In this document: positions 17,759 to 25,809 of the stretch, one piece after another
Layout: each line of letters begins with the position of its first letter
Numbering within the stretch: the first letter of the stretch is position 1
NCBI GenBank assembly: GCA_046703825.1
Contig: JBJKSO010000010.1
Location: forward strand, 1 to 50,930
Origin: JBJKSO01 sp046703825
GTDB taxonomy: Bacteria; Chloroflexota; Dormibacteria; Aeolococcales; Bog-877
Reading direction: 5' to 3'
Length of the DNA: 50,930 bases
Translations under genes and position numbers: made by a program
Notes under the pieces: generated by a model
Database searches by the model: none
Seen by the model: only the letters and a program-made list of their open reading frames with translations
What the model was told of the DNA's origin: nothing

Positions 17759-19482
17759 CCAATTCGGGGCCGGTCGCGCTGCCGAAGTCCATCGCCATCC
17801 TCCCCGCCCCGGTGGCGGCCGCGATCGCGGCAGGAGAGGTAATCGAGCGTCCGGCCTCGGTGGTCAAGGAGCTGCTGGAGAACGCCCTGGACGCCGGAGC
17901 TAGGCACGTGAGCGTCGAGGTGGAGGGAGGGGGAATCCAGCTGATCCGGGTAGTCGACGATGGTGTCGGACTGTCGCGGGACGACCTCAGCTTGGCCTTT
18001 CGTGCACACGCCACCAGCAAGCTCCGAACGGTGGCCGACCTGGATCGGGTCAGTACCTACGGCTTCCGCGGCGAGGCGCTCAGCAGCATCGCCGCGGCCG
18101 GCGTGGTGTCCCTGCGCAGCTGCCCTGCCGGGGACCCTCACCCCTTGGTGGTGGTGACCGAGGGGGCCGGCGTTTCCGATCCGCGCCCAGTCGCCGGGCC
18201 GCAAGGGACTGAGGTAACCGTGCGTGACCTCTTCGCCGAAGTCCCGGCACGTCGGCGCTTTCTGCGCTCCTTGAAGCTCGAGGCCGCCTGGTGCGTGCGG
18301 GTAGCCGCTGAGCAGGCGCTGGCCCGGCCGGACGTGGCGCTCGAGGTGCGGGTGGACGGTCGGCGCGCCCTGAGCACGACTGGCAGCGGCGACCTGCGCC
18401 AAGCCGTCCACGCGGTCTTCGGCGGAGCAGCGGCCGAGCGAGCGCTGCCGACAAGCGTCGCCGAGCCCCCGTTCCTGGTCCGAGGACTGGTAGGGTCTCC
18501 CGACCTGGCCCGGGGGAATCGGAACGCGCTGGTGCTGATGGTCAATGGCCGCCGCGTCCAGCAGCGTGCGCTGGTTGCGGCGGTGGAGGGTGCCTACCGC
18601 GGGCTGCTGCCGGAGGGACGGCACCCGCTCGCAGTCCTGGACCTCGTCTGTGGCCCAGGCGACGTGGACGTCAATGTCCACCCCACCAAGCGTGAGGTGC
18701 GCTTCCGCGACGAGGGCTCAGCCTTTCGGGCCGTCCAGCGCTCCGTCTTCGAAGCTCTCCGCCAGGTGCGCACCACCTCGCTGCCGCTCGCGCCCGTGCG
18801 CGGACCGGCCGACGGTACCGGCAACGGCTCACTGAATTCGCTGCCCAGCCCACCGGACCTGCCCATGCCCGATGGCATCGCCATGGTGGCGCCCCGGCTC
18901 CAGACCGCTGCCGGCTGGCGCTATCTGGGACAGGCCCACCGCCGCTACCTGGTGGTGGAGACCGACGAGGGCGTCTGCCTGATCGATCAGCACGCTGCCC
19001 ACGAGAAGGTGCTGTACGAGCGGGCCCGCTGCGCCTTCTCCGAGCGGCGATCGCTCGCCTCCCAGGTCCTGCTCCAGCCGGTGCTGATAGAGCGGGACGC
19101 TCACAGCATGCAGTTGATCCTGGACTCGGTTGAGGAACTGGCGTCCCTCGGTTTGGAGCTCGAGACCTTCGGCGCCGGCGTGCTCCGCTGCACCGCGACC
19201 CCGGCGGGGATGGCCGCTTCCGAGGTTGCGGCCCTGCTCGATGACCTGGCCTCGGAGCAAGGCTCGTCCCGATCCGGCTATGAGGAGCGCCTCCACCGCG
19301 CCGCTGCGACCTTCGCGTGTCACCGGGCGATCCGCTTCGGTGATGCGATCGCCGACGAGCAGGCGCGGGAGCTGCTGCGGAACCTCGGGGACACCTCGGG
19401 GGGGATCCGCTGCCCCCACGGTCGGCCCGCGATCCTGGCGCTGTCCCAGGGGCAGCTCTTGAGCGCCTTTGGTAGACGCTAA
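17755..19482 (+). CDS. mutL: DNA mismatch repair endonuclease MutL
   Basis: This 575-residue protein links MutS to strand excision. The GHKL ATPase domain has ELLENALDAGA, DDGVGL and YGFRGEALSSIA. The C-terminal domain carries the metal-dependent nicking motif DQHAAHEKVLYE (from residue 411) and CPHGRP near the end. It is therefore the endonuclease type used by bacteria lacking MutH. The linker is short. The GTG at 17755 overlaps the mutS stop (GTGA), giving tight translational coupling; the family-conserved segment IAILPAPVAAAIAAGEVI follows at once. The 3' end overlaps miaA by 14 bases. Confidence 0.97.
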   Translation: MTNSGPVALPKSIAILPAPVAAAIAAGEVIERPASVVKELLENALDAGARHVSVEVEGGGIQLIRVVDDGVGLSRDDLSLAFRAHATSKLRTVADLDRVSTYGFRGEALSSIAAAGVVSLRSCPAGDPHPLVVVTEGAGVSDPRPVAGPQGTEVTVRDLFAEVPARRRFLRSLKLEAAWCVRVAAEQALARPDVALEVRVDGRRALSTTGSGDLRQAVHAVFGGAAAERALPTSVAEPPFLVRGLVGSPDLARGNRNALVLMVNGRRVQQRALVAAVEGAYRGLLPEGRHPLAVLDLVCGPGDVDVNVHPTKREVRFRDEGSAFRAVQRSVFEALRQVRTTSLPLAPVRGPADGTGNGSLNSLPSPPDLPMPDGIAMVAPRLQTAAGWRYLGQAHRRYLVVETDEGVCLIDQHAAHEKVLYERARCAFSERRSLASQVLLQPVLIERDAHSMQLILDSVEELASLGLELETFGAGVLRCTATPAGMAASEVAALLDDLASEQGSSRSGYEERLHRAAATFACHRAIRFGDAIADEQARELLRNLGDTSGGIRCPHGRPAILALSQGQLLSAFGRR

Positions 19483-20377
19483 CCGCGGATCCGGGGCCCC
19501 GCTCTTCGCGGTGATCGGCCCCACCGCCTCGGGAAAGACCGCGCTGGCGGTCGCATTGGCCCTGCGGCTGGGCGGCGAGCTGATCAACGCCGACTCCCGC
19601 CAGGCGATCGCTGAACTGCGTGTAGCCACTTGGAAACCCGGCGAGGCCGATCTCAGGGGCGTTCCCATCTGTGGCCTGGACTGGCGCCATCTCGGTGCCG
19701 ACTACAGCGTCGCCGAGTTCGCAGCCCGGGCCGCGGTCGCCGTCAACGAGATCAGGAGCAGGGGAAAGTTGCCGATCCTGGTTGGTGGGAGTGGCCTGTA
19801 CGTGCGCGCCCTTTTAGAGGGCTTCGACTTTGGCCGCACGGCACCGGGCCGTCGGACCGAGCGGCGGACATCAGAATTGGCCCTAGAGCTAGCCGCGGTC
19901 GACCGCGCGATCGCGACCCGGGTCGACCTGGCCAACCCCCGCCGGCTGCAGCGGGCAATCGAACTGGCGCACGCCAAAGCCTTCCCGGGCCGCAAGCCGA
20001 CCGCCGGCGGCCTGCGCGTGGCCCTGGAGGTCGACCCTGCCAGGCTGCGGGCAAGGATCGCCGACCGATCCGAGCGGATCCTGGGGGAGCCGATCCGGGC
20101 CGAGATTGCCAAGCTCAAGTCGGATGGCTTCAGCCGGGAATCGGTCACCTCCGCCGCCATAGGCTATGCCGAAGCTTGGGCTTGGGTCGAGGGCGAGTGC
20201 TCGCGTGACCAGGCGGTGGCCTCGGTACGGCGCCGCACCTGGAGGTACGCGCGAGCTCAGCGCACGTGGCTGCGGACCGAGCCAGGAGTCGAGTGGGTCG
20301 ACGGAAGTCTGGAGTTGGAAGAACAGGTGAGATTGGCCGAAACGCTGCTGCAAAGCCGGCAGGGTGGGACCGAGTGA
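19469..20377 (+). CDS. miaA: tRNA dimethylallyltransferase MiaA
   Basis: This 302-residue enzyme transfers the dimethylallyl group to A37 of tRNAs reading U-starting codons, giving the substrate for MiaB. The P-loop is GPTASGKT (residues 17-24), followed by the substrate-binding INADSRQ and the PILVGGSGLYVRAL segment. The usual region near residue 50 that often reads DIGTAKP is altered to VATWKPGEAD, a mild divergence. The TTG at 19469 overlaps mutL by 14 bases; a GTG at 19510 would delete the P-loop and is unlikely. The stop overlaps the hflX GTG. Confidence 0.92.
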   Translation: MVDANRGSGAPLFAVIGPTASGKTALAVALALRLGGELINADSRQAIAELRVATWKPGEADLRGVPICGLDWRHLGADYSVAEFAARAAVAVNEIRSRGKLPILVGGSGLYVRALLEGFDFGRTAPGRRTERRTSELALELAAVDRAIATRVDLANPRRLQRAIELAHAKAFPGRKPTAGGLRVALEVDPARLRARIADRSERILGEPIRAEIAKLKSDGFSRESVTSAAIGYAEAWAWVEGECSRDQAVASVRRRTWRYARAQRTWLRTEPGVEWVDGSLELEEQVRLAETLLQSRQGGTE

Positions 20378-21681
20378 GCGTACGCAACGAGTCGCTGCGC
20401 ATGGACCGCGAGCGCGCCTACCTGCTGGGCTGGACAGCCGGCGCCGAGCCGCCCGGTCAACTCGAACTGGAGATGGAGGAGCTTGAGGAACTCTCCCGGA
20501 CCGCTGGCGCCGAGGTGGTCGGCTCCGACGTGCAAAAGCGCAGCCAGGTGGATCCACGCACCTTCTTCGGCCGGGGCAAGGTGAGCGAACTCGCCTCATT
20601 GCGCCGGGAACTGGACTTCCGGCTGCTGATCACCAACGATGATCTCTCGCCGCGGCAGCAGCGCAACTTGGAGCAGGAGCTGGAGCTGCGCATCGTGGAT
20701 CGCACCGGGCTGATCCTCGACATCTTTGCCCAGCATGCCCGCTCCCGGGAGGGGCGCATCCAGGTCGAGGTGGCCCAGCTGCGCCACCTTCTGCCCCGGC
20801 TGGCCGGCGGATCCGGGCTGTCGCGGCTGGGTGGCGGGATCGGGACCCGCGGACCCGGTGAGCAGAAGCTCGAGACCGACCGGCGGCGGATTCGCACCCG
20901 GCTGAGGAGCCTGGAGCGCGCCCTCAAGCAGGTGGGAGAGGAGCGTTCGCTGCACCGGGCCGGTCGGCGGAGGGTGCCATTTCGAACGGTGGCAGTGGTC
21001 GGCTACACCAACGCCGGCAAATCCACACTGCTCAACGCCCTTACGGCGGGGGGCGCTCGGGCCGAGAACCAGCTGTTCGCCACCCTCGACCCGACCACGC
21101 GAGCTTTGCGGCTGCCAACCGACCAGCCGTGCCTGATGACCGACACCGTGGGCTTCATCCAAAAGCTGCCGCCAGAGCTGGTAGCCGCCTTTCATGCCAC
21201 CCTTGAAGAAGTGCAGTCCGCGGACCTGCTGGTGCACGTCCTGGACGCCAGCCATTCTGGGGCCGAACTACGGCGCGACACGGTGCACAGCACACTGGCC
21301 CAGCTCGGGCTTAGCGAGAAGCCGATGATCCTGGCGATCAACAAGGTCGACCTCTGCTCGGCCGCTGCCCGCCACCGCCTGTCCGGCTACCAGACGGCAC
21401 CGTACTCATCGGTGGTGCTGGTCAGCGCGACCACCGGTGAAGGGCTGCTTGAGCTGCGAGAGGCGATTGCCGCAGCCCTGGCTGAAGGCTTGGAACCGAT
21501 CGACGTCACCCTTCCCTACGGCGACTGGGAGGTGCTTGCACGCTGGCGTCGCTACGGAGTGGTGGATAGGCAGGAGTTCACCAGCCAGGGCGTGCACGTT
21601 GTCGGCAGGGTGCCGCCTTCGCTCCGCGAAGCACTTCTGGCCGCAGTGGGGCAGGGAAGCCCCCGACCAGCTACTGCCTGA
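20374..21681 (+). CDS. hflX: GTPase HflX
   Basis: This 435-residue ribosome-associated GTPase splits or rescues stalled ribosomes under stress. The N-terminal HflX domain includes DPRTFFGRGKV and the glycine-rich GGIGTRGPGEQKLETDRR. G1 is GYTNAGKST (from residue 210), G3 is DTVGF and G4 is NKVD. A C-terminal domain follows the G domain to about residue 430. The GTG at 20374 overlaps the miaA stop (GTGA). It closes the coupled miaB-mutS-mutL-miaA-hflX run, and its stop is one base from the convergent lexA stop, leaving no space for a separate terminator. Confidence 0.95.
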   Translation: MSVRNESLRMDRERAYLLGWTAGAEPPGQLELEMEELEELSRTAGAEVVGSDVQKRSQVDPRTFFGRGKVSELASLRRELDFRLLITNDDLSPRQQRNLEQELELRIVDRTGLILDIFAQHARSREGRIQVEVAQLRHLLPRLAGGSGLSRLGGGIGTRGPGEQKLETDRRRIRTRLRSLERALKQVGEERSLHRAGRRRVPFRTVAVVGYTNAGKSTLLNALTAGGARAENQLFATLDPTTRALRLPTDQPCLMTDTVGFIQKLPPELVAAFHATLEEVQSADLLVHVLDASHSGAELRRDTVHSTLAQLGLSEKPMILAINKVDLCSAAARHRLSGYQTAPYSSVVLVSATTGEGLLELREAIAAALAEGLEPIDVTLPYGDWEVLARWRRYGVVDRQEFTSQGVHVVGRVPPSLREALLAAVGQGSPRPATA

Positions 21682-21682
21682 G

Positions 21683-22321
21683 CTACTGGCGCAAGAGGCG
21701 GATCACGGCGACCACCCGGCCTTCGATCTGCCCGCCGCTGGTGTAAATGGGCTCGAACCTGGGGTTGGCCGGCTCCAGGCGGAGGCGTCCCTGCTCGCGG
21801 TAGAGACGCTTCACCGTAACCTCCCCCTCGCCGGTCTGCTCGCTCTCGATACGGACCACGGCGATCGTGCCGTCGGGAACATCGCGGGTGGGGCGGACCA
21901 CTACCAAGTCACCGTCGAAAATGCCGTCTCCAATCATGCTTTCACCGCGCACCCGGAGCAGGAAGGAATCGTCGCCGACGGCGATCTCCGACCCAACCGC
22001 CATGTGGTCTTCGATGTTCTGCTCAGCCAGCAGCGGAGCACCCGCGGCCACCTGACCAACCAGGGGCAGGGAAAAGAGCCGGGGAGGAGGCGCCACCGCG
22101 TTTTGGGAATCGGTGAGGAGGACGGTTCGGGACTTGGTAGGATCGCGCCGGATCAGGCCCTTGCGCTCAAGCAAGTTCAAGTGGTTCTGGACCGTCGAAC
22201 TTGAGCTCAGCCCCACCGCCCGACCGATCTCGCGGACGGATGGTGGATAGCCGCCGGTCGACGAGCGCTGCCGCAGGTACTCGATGATCTCGCGCTGGCG
22301 TGGATGCAGACCGTCGAGCAT
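21683..22321 (-). CDS. lexA: SOS repressor LexA
   Basis: This 212-residue protein represses DNA-damage genes and cleaves itself when RecA filaments form. The N-terminal winged helix (about residues 1-65) has the SVREIGRAVGL and SSSTVQNHLNLLERKGLI helices. The peptidase domain has the Ala93-Gly94 cleavage site (VAAGAP), Ser128 in RGESM and Lys171 in VTVKRL, so autocleavage is intact. The ATG at 22321 lies six bases after GGGAGG; a GTG one codon upstream has worse spacing. Two LexA-type boxes upstream imply autoregulation. It is convergent with hflX and divergent from a TetR gene. Confidence 0.97.
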   Translation of the reverse strand: MLDGLHPRQREIIEYLRQRSSTGGYPPSVREIGRAVGLSSSSTVQNHLNLLERKGLIRRDPTKSRTVLLTDSQNAVAPPPRLFSLPLVGQVAAGAPLLAEQNIEDHMAVGSEIAVGDDSFLLRVRGESMIGDGIFDGDLVVVRPTRDVPDGTIAVVRIESEQTGEGEVTVKRLYREQGRLRLEPANPRFEPIYTSGGQIEGRVVAVIRLLRQ

Positions 22322-22376
22322 CACGTGCCTCCCTTGCTGTCCCCTGGCGATAGGTTAGAGCATCCGCCGCTCGGGC

Positions 22377-22390
22377 GGAACAGATGGTCG
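22377..22390. promoter_or_regulatory. LexA-type box A at lexA
   Basis: On the lexA strand this reads CGACCATCTGTTCC. It differs by one base in the left half-site from the recA operator CGAACATCTGTTCC. It lies six bases after the probable -10, covering the expected transcription start, the same relative position as at recA. Confidence 0.7.
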
Positions 22391-22395
22391 CACCG

Positions 22396-22419
22396 ATGTT
22401 AGCAGTTCAAGGCCGACAA
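22396..22419 (-). promoter_or_regulatory. Probable lexA promoter with a short spacer
   Basis: On the - strand, TTGTCG (22419-22414) and TAACAT (22401-22396) are separated by 12 bases. Putative LexA boxes flank it on both sides. Confidence 0.4.
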
Positions 22420-22421
22420 GG

Positions 22422-22435
22422 CAAACGCGTGTTCG
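22422..22435. promoter_or_regulatory. LexA-type box B at lexA
   Basis: On the lexA strand this reads CGAACACGCGTTTG, which fits CGAAC-RNRY-GTTY except for the last base. It lies just upstream of the -35 candidate, 45 bases centre to centre from box A. It is also about 50 bases before the divergent TetR gene, so it might affect both genes. Confidence 0.65.
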
Positions 22436-22455
22436 CCTCACCTGGCGCCGCGCCG

Positions 22456-22479
22456 TTGACCCCAGCCTACTGGTAGCTT
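22456..22479 (+). promoter_or_regulatory. Possible promoter of the TetR gene
   Basis: TTGACC (22456-22461) and TAGCTT (22474-22479) are separated by 12 bases. The GTG start is seven bases after the -10 candidate, so the mRNA would be leaderless; no Shine-Dalgarno is seen. Confidence 0.4.
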
Positions 22480-22486
22480 TCCCAAG

Positions 22487-23086
22487 GTGAGAGGGGGGCG
22501 GCGTCAGAACCGCCGCGGCCAGGGCGCGAAGCTCGCGGAGGACTTGCTCGGAGCGGCCCTGGAGCTATTGGAGGAGGCGGGCACCGGCGCCGTCACGGTC
22601 CGTGGCGTGGCGAGAAGAGTGGGGATTGTCCCGCAGAGCTTCTACCTCCACTACCAAGACCGCGACGCCTTGCTGGCGTCCGCGTTGCGGCGCGCCACCG
22701 AGGCTTTCCGATCGGACGTCAGCGGAGCCGCCGCGGCGGCGACCGCGCCTGAGAAGCTGTACGCAGCGGCGATGGCTTACTGGCGGTTCGGTTTAGCCAG
22801 ACCGCGCCTTTATGCCGCGCTGATGGCGACCGATCCGGCGCCAGTCACCGGCCCCGGCAGCCGATGGCCGGTCTTCCTTGCGCTGGAGGCCAGCTTTCCC
22901 GACTCCACAGTCGCCGAGACCAAGCGCACCAGAGCCGTGATGCTCTGGTCGGCCCTGCACGGACTCGTGACTTTGGACCAGATGCTCGAGTGGGGAGGAG
23001 TGGACCGCACGCAACTCGTGGGCGAACTGGTGGCGGGGGCGCTCCGGGGGGTGAAGGAGAAACACCGCCCGGTGAAGCGGCCGTGA
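22487..23086 (+). CDS. TetR/AcrR family transcriptional regulator
   Basis: This 199-residue protein has a typical TetR N-terminal DNA-binding domain (about residues 15-62), with VTVRGVARRVGIVPQSFYLHYQDRDAL as turn and recognition helix. The C-terminal ligand domain (about 80-190) has the TetR_C_33/WHG-like features YWRFGLARPRLYAALM and MLWSALHGLVTLDQM. Ligand and target are unknown. It is divergent from lexA and followed by a gap, so it may regulate only itself. The GTG at 22487 appears leaderless. Confidence 0.88.
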   Translation: MRGGRRQNRRGQGAKLAEDLLGAALELLEEAGTGAVTVRGVARRVGIVPQSFYLHYQDRDALLASALRRATEAFRSDVSGAAAAATAPEKLYAAAMAYWRFGLARPRLYAALMATDPAPVTGPGSRWPVFLALEASFPDSTVAETKRTRAVMLWSALHGLVTLDQMLEWGGVDRTQLVGELVAGALRGVKEKHRPVKRP

Positions 23087-23262
23087 TTCGAGACCCAGAT
23101 CGTCGCCCTCCAGAGGCGGCGCTTCCCCCAGTACCAGCAGCGTCGTGGTGCCTTTAGGCGCAAGCTTGTGGTGGCCGTTCTGGTCGTGCTATCCAGCCGG
23201 CGCCGAGTTGTCTCCGATGGCTCGAGCGATCCAGCCTAGCGGGGTGGCACCATGGCAAGCCG

Positions 23263-24243
23263 TCAGCTCGCGTGCGGGTCGGGTACTTCGGTGACGAGCG
23301 CTGCGGCGCACCGGGATGCCAGAGCCGCTACCGCAGAACGCAGCTCTTCGCCACCTTCGACACGGAATGCCAACGGGATCCGGGCGAGCCACTCCTCGGC
23401 GTACATGGCGGGATTGTTGGTGCTTCCTACCAGCACGCATCCCCGCGGATCGACAGACAGCCTCCCCATTGGGGGGTGCACCCAAGCAGACACCTGGGAG
23501 ACCGGTGCTGCGAAGACCACACGGGTGGGGTAGGTCCATCCCTGGCCGAGGTGCTCCTCGAGGGCAGCGACGGGCTCCAACCCTTCAGGAGGGGCAAAAA
23601 GTTGCGGTGTGGTCTCGACAGCCTGCACTCGGTCGATGCGGTACGTGCGCACCGCGCCCGCCCGCCGGGAGTGACAGAGCAAGTACCAGGCGCCATGTCT
23701 TACCACGACCGCCCATGGGTCCACCCGCTCGTCCCATTCGTTACCCACCTCGCTTCGGTAGCGCAACCGGACCTGATGGTGGGATGCGACGGCAACCACC
23801 AGCGCCGTCGTGATGGCGGGATCTGGATACCCGTTCCGGAGGTCCGGGGCCGCGGCGGCGTACTCCCTGAGGGTGGTGGCCTGGCGGCCGATCGGCTCTG
23901 GCAAGGCACGGATTAGCTTGCTCAGCGCCAATCCGATCAGTTCCTCGTCCGTAATCGCCGCCGGATGCCCCTCGAGCACCGCCATGACCAGCCCAAGCGC
24001 CTCGTCCTCGGTGAACACTATCGGCGCCAGCCGTGCTCCCCGTCCGAGCCGGTAGCCACCGTAGCGTCCGCGCCAGGACTCGATGGGGATGCCGGCCTCC
24101 CGGAGAATGTCGATGTACCTGCGGACTGCGCGCTGGCTGACCCCGAGCCGGTTGGCCACTTCGTCCGCCGTGACTCCCTGTCCGGACTGGAGCATCGCCA
24201 GGGCATGCAACGCCCTAACCGTCGGGCCTGGCGGTGAGCTCAC
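23263..24243 (-). CDS. HTH-WYL domain transcriptional regulator (YafY-like)
   Basis: This protein has an N-terminal winged helix (about residues 8-65; VTADEVANRLGVSQRAVRRYIDILREAG) and a WYL ligand/nucleic-acid domain (about 120-220; WAVVVRHGAWYLLCHSRRAGAVRTYRIDRV), followed by a WCX-like C-terminal domain. WYL regulators respond to nucleotides or nucleic acids in stress and defence. It is divergent from an alpha/beta hydrolase, its likely target. The GTG at 24243 gives the usual short lead into the HTH (326 residues). A TTG at 24333 would give 356 residues but run through the divergent promoter region. Confidence 0.85.
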   Translation of the reverse strand: MSSPPGPTVRALHALAMLQSGQGVTADEVANRLGVSQRAVRRYIDILREAGIPIESWRGRYGGYRLGRGARLAPIVFTEDEALGLVMAVLEGHPAAITDEELIGLALSKLIRALPEPIGRQATTLREYAAAAPDLRNGYPDPAITTALVVAVASHHQVRLRYRSEVGNEWDERVDPWAVVVRHGAWYLLCHSRRAGAVRTYRIDRVQAVETTPQLFAPPEGLEPVAALEEHLGQGWTYPTRVVFAAPVSQVSAWVHPPMGRLSVDPRGCVLVGSTNNPAMYAEEWLARIPLAFRVEGGEELRSAVAALASRCAAALVTEVPDPHAS

Positions 24244-24332
24244 TCCGGCATTGTCCCGGAAAAGCGGAAGCATTTCGTCCGGTAATGGTTCTACGATCCC
24301 GAGATCCACCAGACGAGAAGGGAGTAGCGCCA

Positions 24333-25037
24333 ATGGTCATCTTGCTCGTCGCCGGCCTATGGCTCGACGGCTCCGCCTGGGACGCGGTGGTGCCTCGGTT
24401 GAGAGACCTCGGACACGACCCGGTCGCGCTCTCGCTTCCGGGCCAGGGGGCAGCGCCGCCATTCGCGTCACTCGAGGACCAGCAGGCAGCGATGGTGGCG
24501 GCCGTCGACGCCGCGACCGGCCCTGTGCTGGTCGTGGGGCATTCTGCTGCCTGCACCCTCGCCTGGATGACCGCAGATGCCCGACCGGAGCGAGTGGCGC
24601 GCGTTGCACTCATCGGCGGGTTCCCGACCGGCGACGGCCAAGCCTACGCTGACGTCTTTCCGATCCGGAACAGGCAGATGCCCTTTCCCGGCTGGGAGCC
24701 CTTCGACGGCCCAGACGCCGCCGACCTGGACGAGTCGCAGCGCAAGGCGATTGCGGCTCACGCGATCCCGGTTCCCGAGCGAGTGGCCCGGGGCACTGTC
24801 ACGCTCCGCGACGAGCGCCGGTACGGCGTCCCGGTCACACTCATCTGCCCCGAGTTCTCTCCCGCCCAAGCCAGGCAGTGGATCGACGCCGGTGAGATTC
24901 CCGAGCTGTCCCGGGCTCAGCGCCTAGATCTCGTCGACATCGATTCTGGCCACTGGCCGATGTTCAGCCGGCCCAAGGAACTGGCCGATCTTCTGGGCCA
25001 AGCCGCAACGTTACCGGACGGCGGGGCTCAACCATGA
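24333..25037 (+). CDS. Alpha/beta hydrolase fold protein
   Basis: This 234-residue serine hydrolase-like protein has the nucleophile elbow GHSAA (about residues 70-74), an oxyanion segment VAGLWLDGSAW at the N-terminus and the catalytic His in DSGHWPMF near residue 211. It resembles EstA/SGNH-unrelated 'alpha/beta hydrolase_6' esterases; the substrate is not predictable. The ATG at 24333 has GGGAG about ten bases upstream. TACGAT at 24292-24297 could be the -10. It overlaps the downstream GNAT gene by four bases (ATGA), so they are co-translated, and is divergent from the WYL regulator. Confidence 0.85.
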   Translation: MVILLVAGLWLDGSAWDAVVPRLRDLGHDPVALSLPGQGAAPPFASLEDQQAAMVAAVDAATGPVLVVGHSAACTLAWMTADARPERVARVALIGGFPTGDGQAYADVFPIRNRQMPFPGWEPFDGPDAADLDESQRKAIAAHAIPVPERVARGTVTLRDERRYGVPVTLICPEFSPAQARQWIDAGEIPELSRAQRLDLVDIDSGHWPMFSRPKELADLLGQAATLPDGGAQP

Positions 25038-25606
25038 GCGCTACGGAATTCGCCATCGGGACCCTGGACGCCGCCGCGTGGGACGACTTTGCTGATCTAG
25101 TGGAGCGCAACAACGGTATCTACGGCGGCTGTTGGTGCATCGCCAATCACGCCGAGTACCAGCGGGGAGTGAGCGATCCCCGCACGCTGAAGGAGCAGCT
25201 AGTCCGATCAGGGAAGGCACACGCTGCACTGGTCTACGATCGCGAGGGCAAGGCCCAAGCGTGGTGCCAATATGGCGCGAGAGGGGAACTCGATCTGAAA
25301 CATCAACGCGAGTACGCCAAAAGTCCTCCTCCCACAGCTCAATGGCGCATCGCTTGCATCTTTGTCGACAAGCGTCATCGCGGAAGGGGCCTGGCGCGCG
25401 CCGCCCTAGCCGGCGCGCTCGAGCAGATTGCCGCCTCCGGCGGCGGGCGTGTGGAAGCGGTTTCCGAAACGACTGCCGGGCGTGAGGCGCAGGGGCGCTT
25501 TCTATTCAGCGGGACAGTCGAGCTATTCGAGGAGTTCGGGTTCGCGCGGGTGCGCCAAGTCGGGAAGCATGCTTGGATCGTGGGCCGAGCTGTCGACTCT
25601 CCCTAA
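25034..25606 (+). CDS. GNAT family N-acetyltransferase
   Basis: This 190-residue protein carries the acetyl-CoA binding motif of GNAT enzymes in VDKRHRGRGLARAAL (Q/RxxGxG/A, about residues 113-127) after the beta4 strand WRIACIFV. The N-terminal part includes a cysteine-rich GGCWC segment near 32-36, seen in a GNAT subgroup. Substrate unknown. The ATG overlaps the hydrolase stop. The next 200 bases (25607-25809) hold no gene; a 6-bp inverted repeat AGGCTG/CAGCCT at 25643-25656 may be part of a terminator, but no T-run follows. Confidence 0.85.
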   Translation: MSATEFAIGTLDAAAWDDFADLVERNNGIYGGCWCIANHAEYQRGVSDPRTLKEQLVRSGKAHAALVYDREGKAQAWCQYGARGELDLKHQREYAKSPPPTAQWRIACIFVDKRHRGRGLARAALAGALEQIAASGGGRVEAVSETTAGREAQGRFLFSGTVELFEEFGFARVRQVGKHAWIVGRAVDSP

Positions 25607-25809
25607 ACCGGACCTCAGCACGGGCAGGATGCGTCCTAAACCAGGCTGTTCAGCCTTGATCGCACAACAGCTTTCCTAGGCCGCCTCCGCGCACGTGGTG
25701 TCGGCAAAGTGATCGCGACAACGGCTGGCGCAGTTGGTGCTAGGCCTCGCTCGGAGCCGCTGCCACCCCTCCCTGCCGTCAATCGGAGGAACCACACCGG
25801 CCCGGAGGC

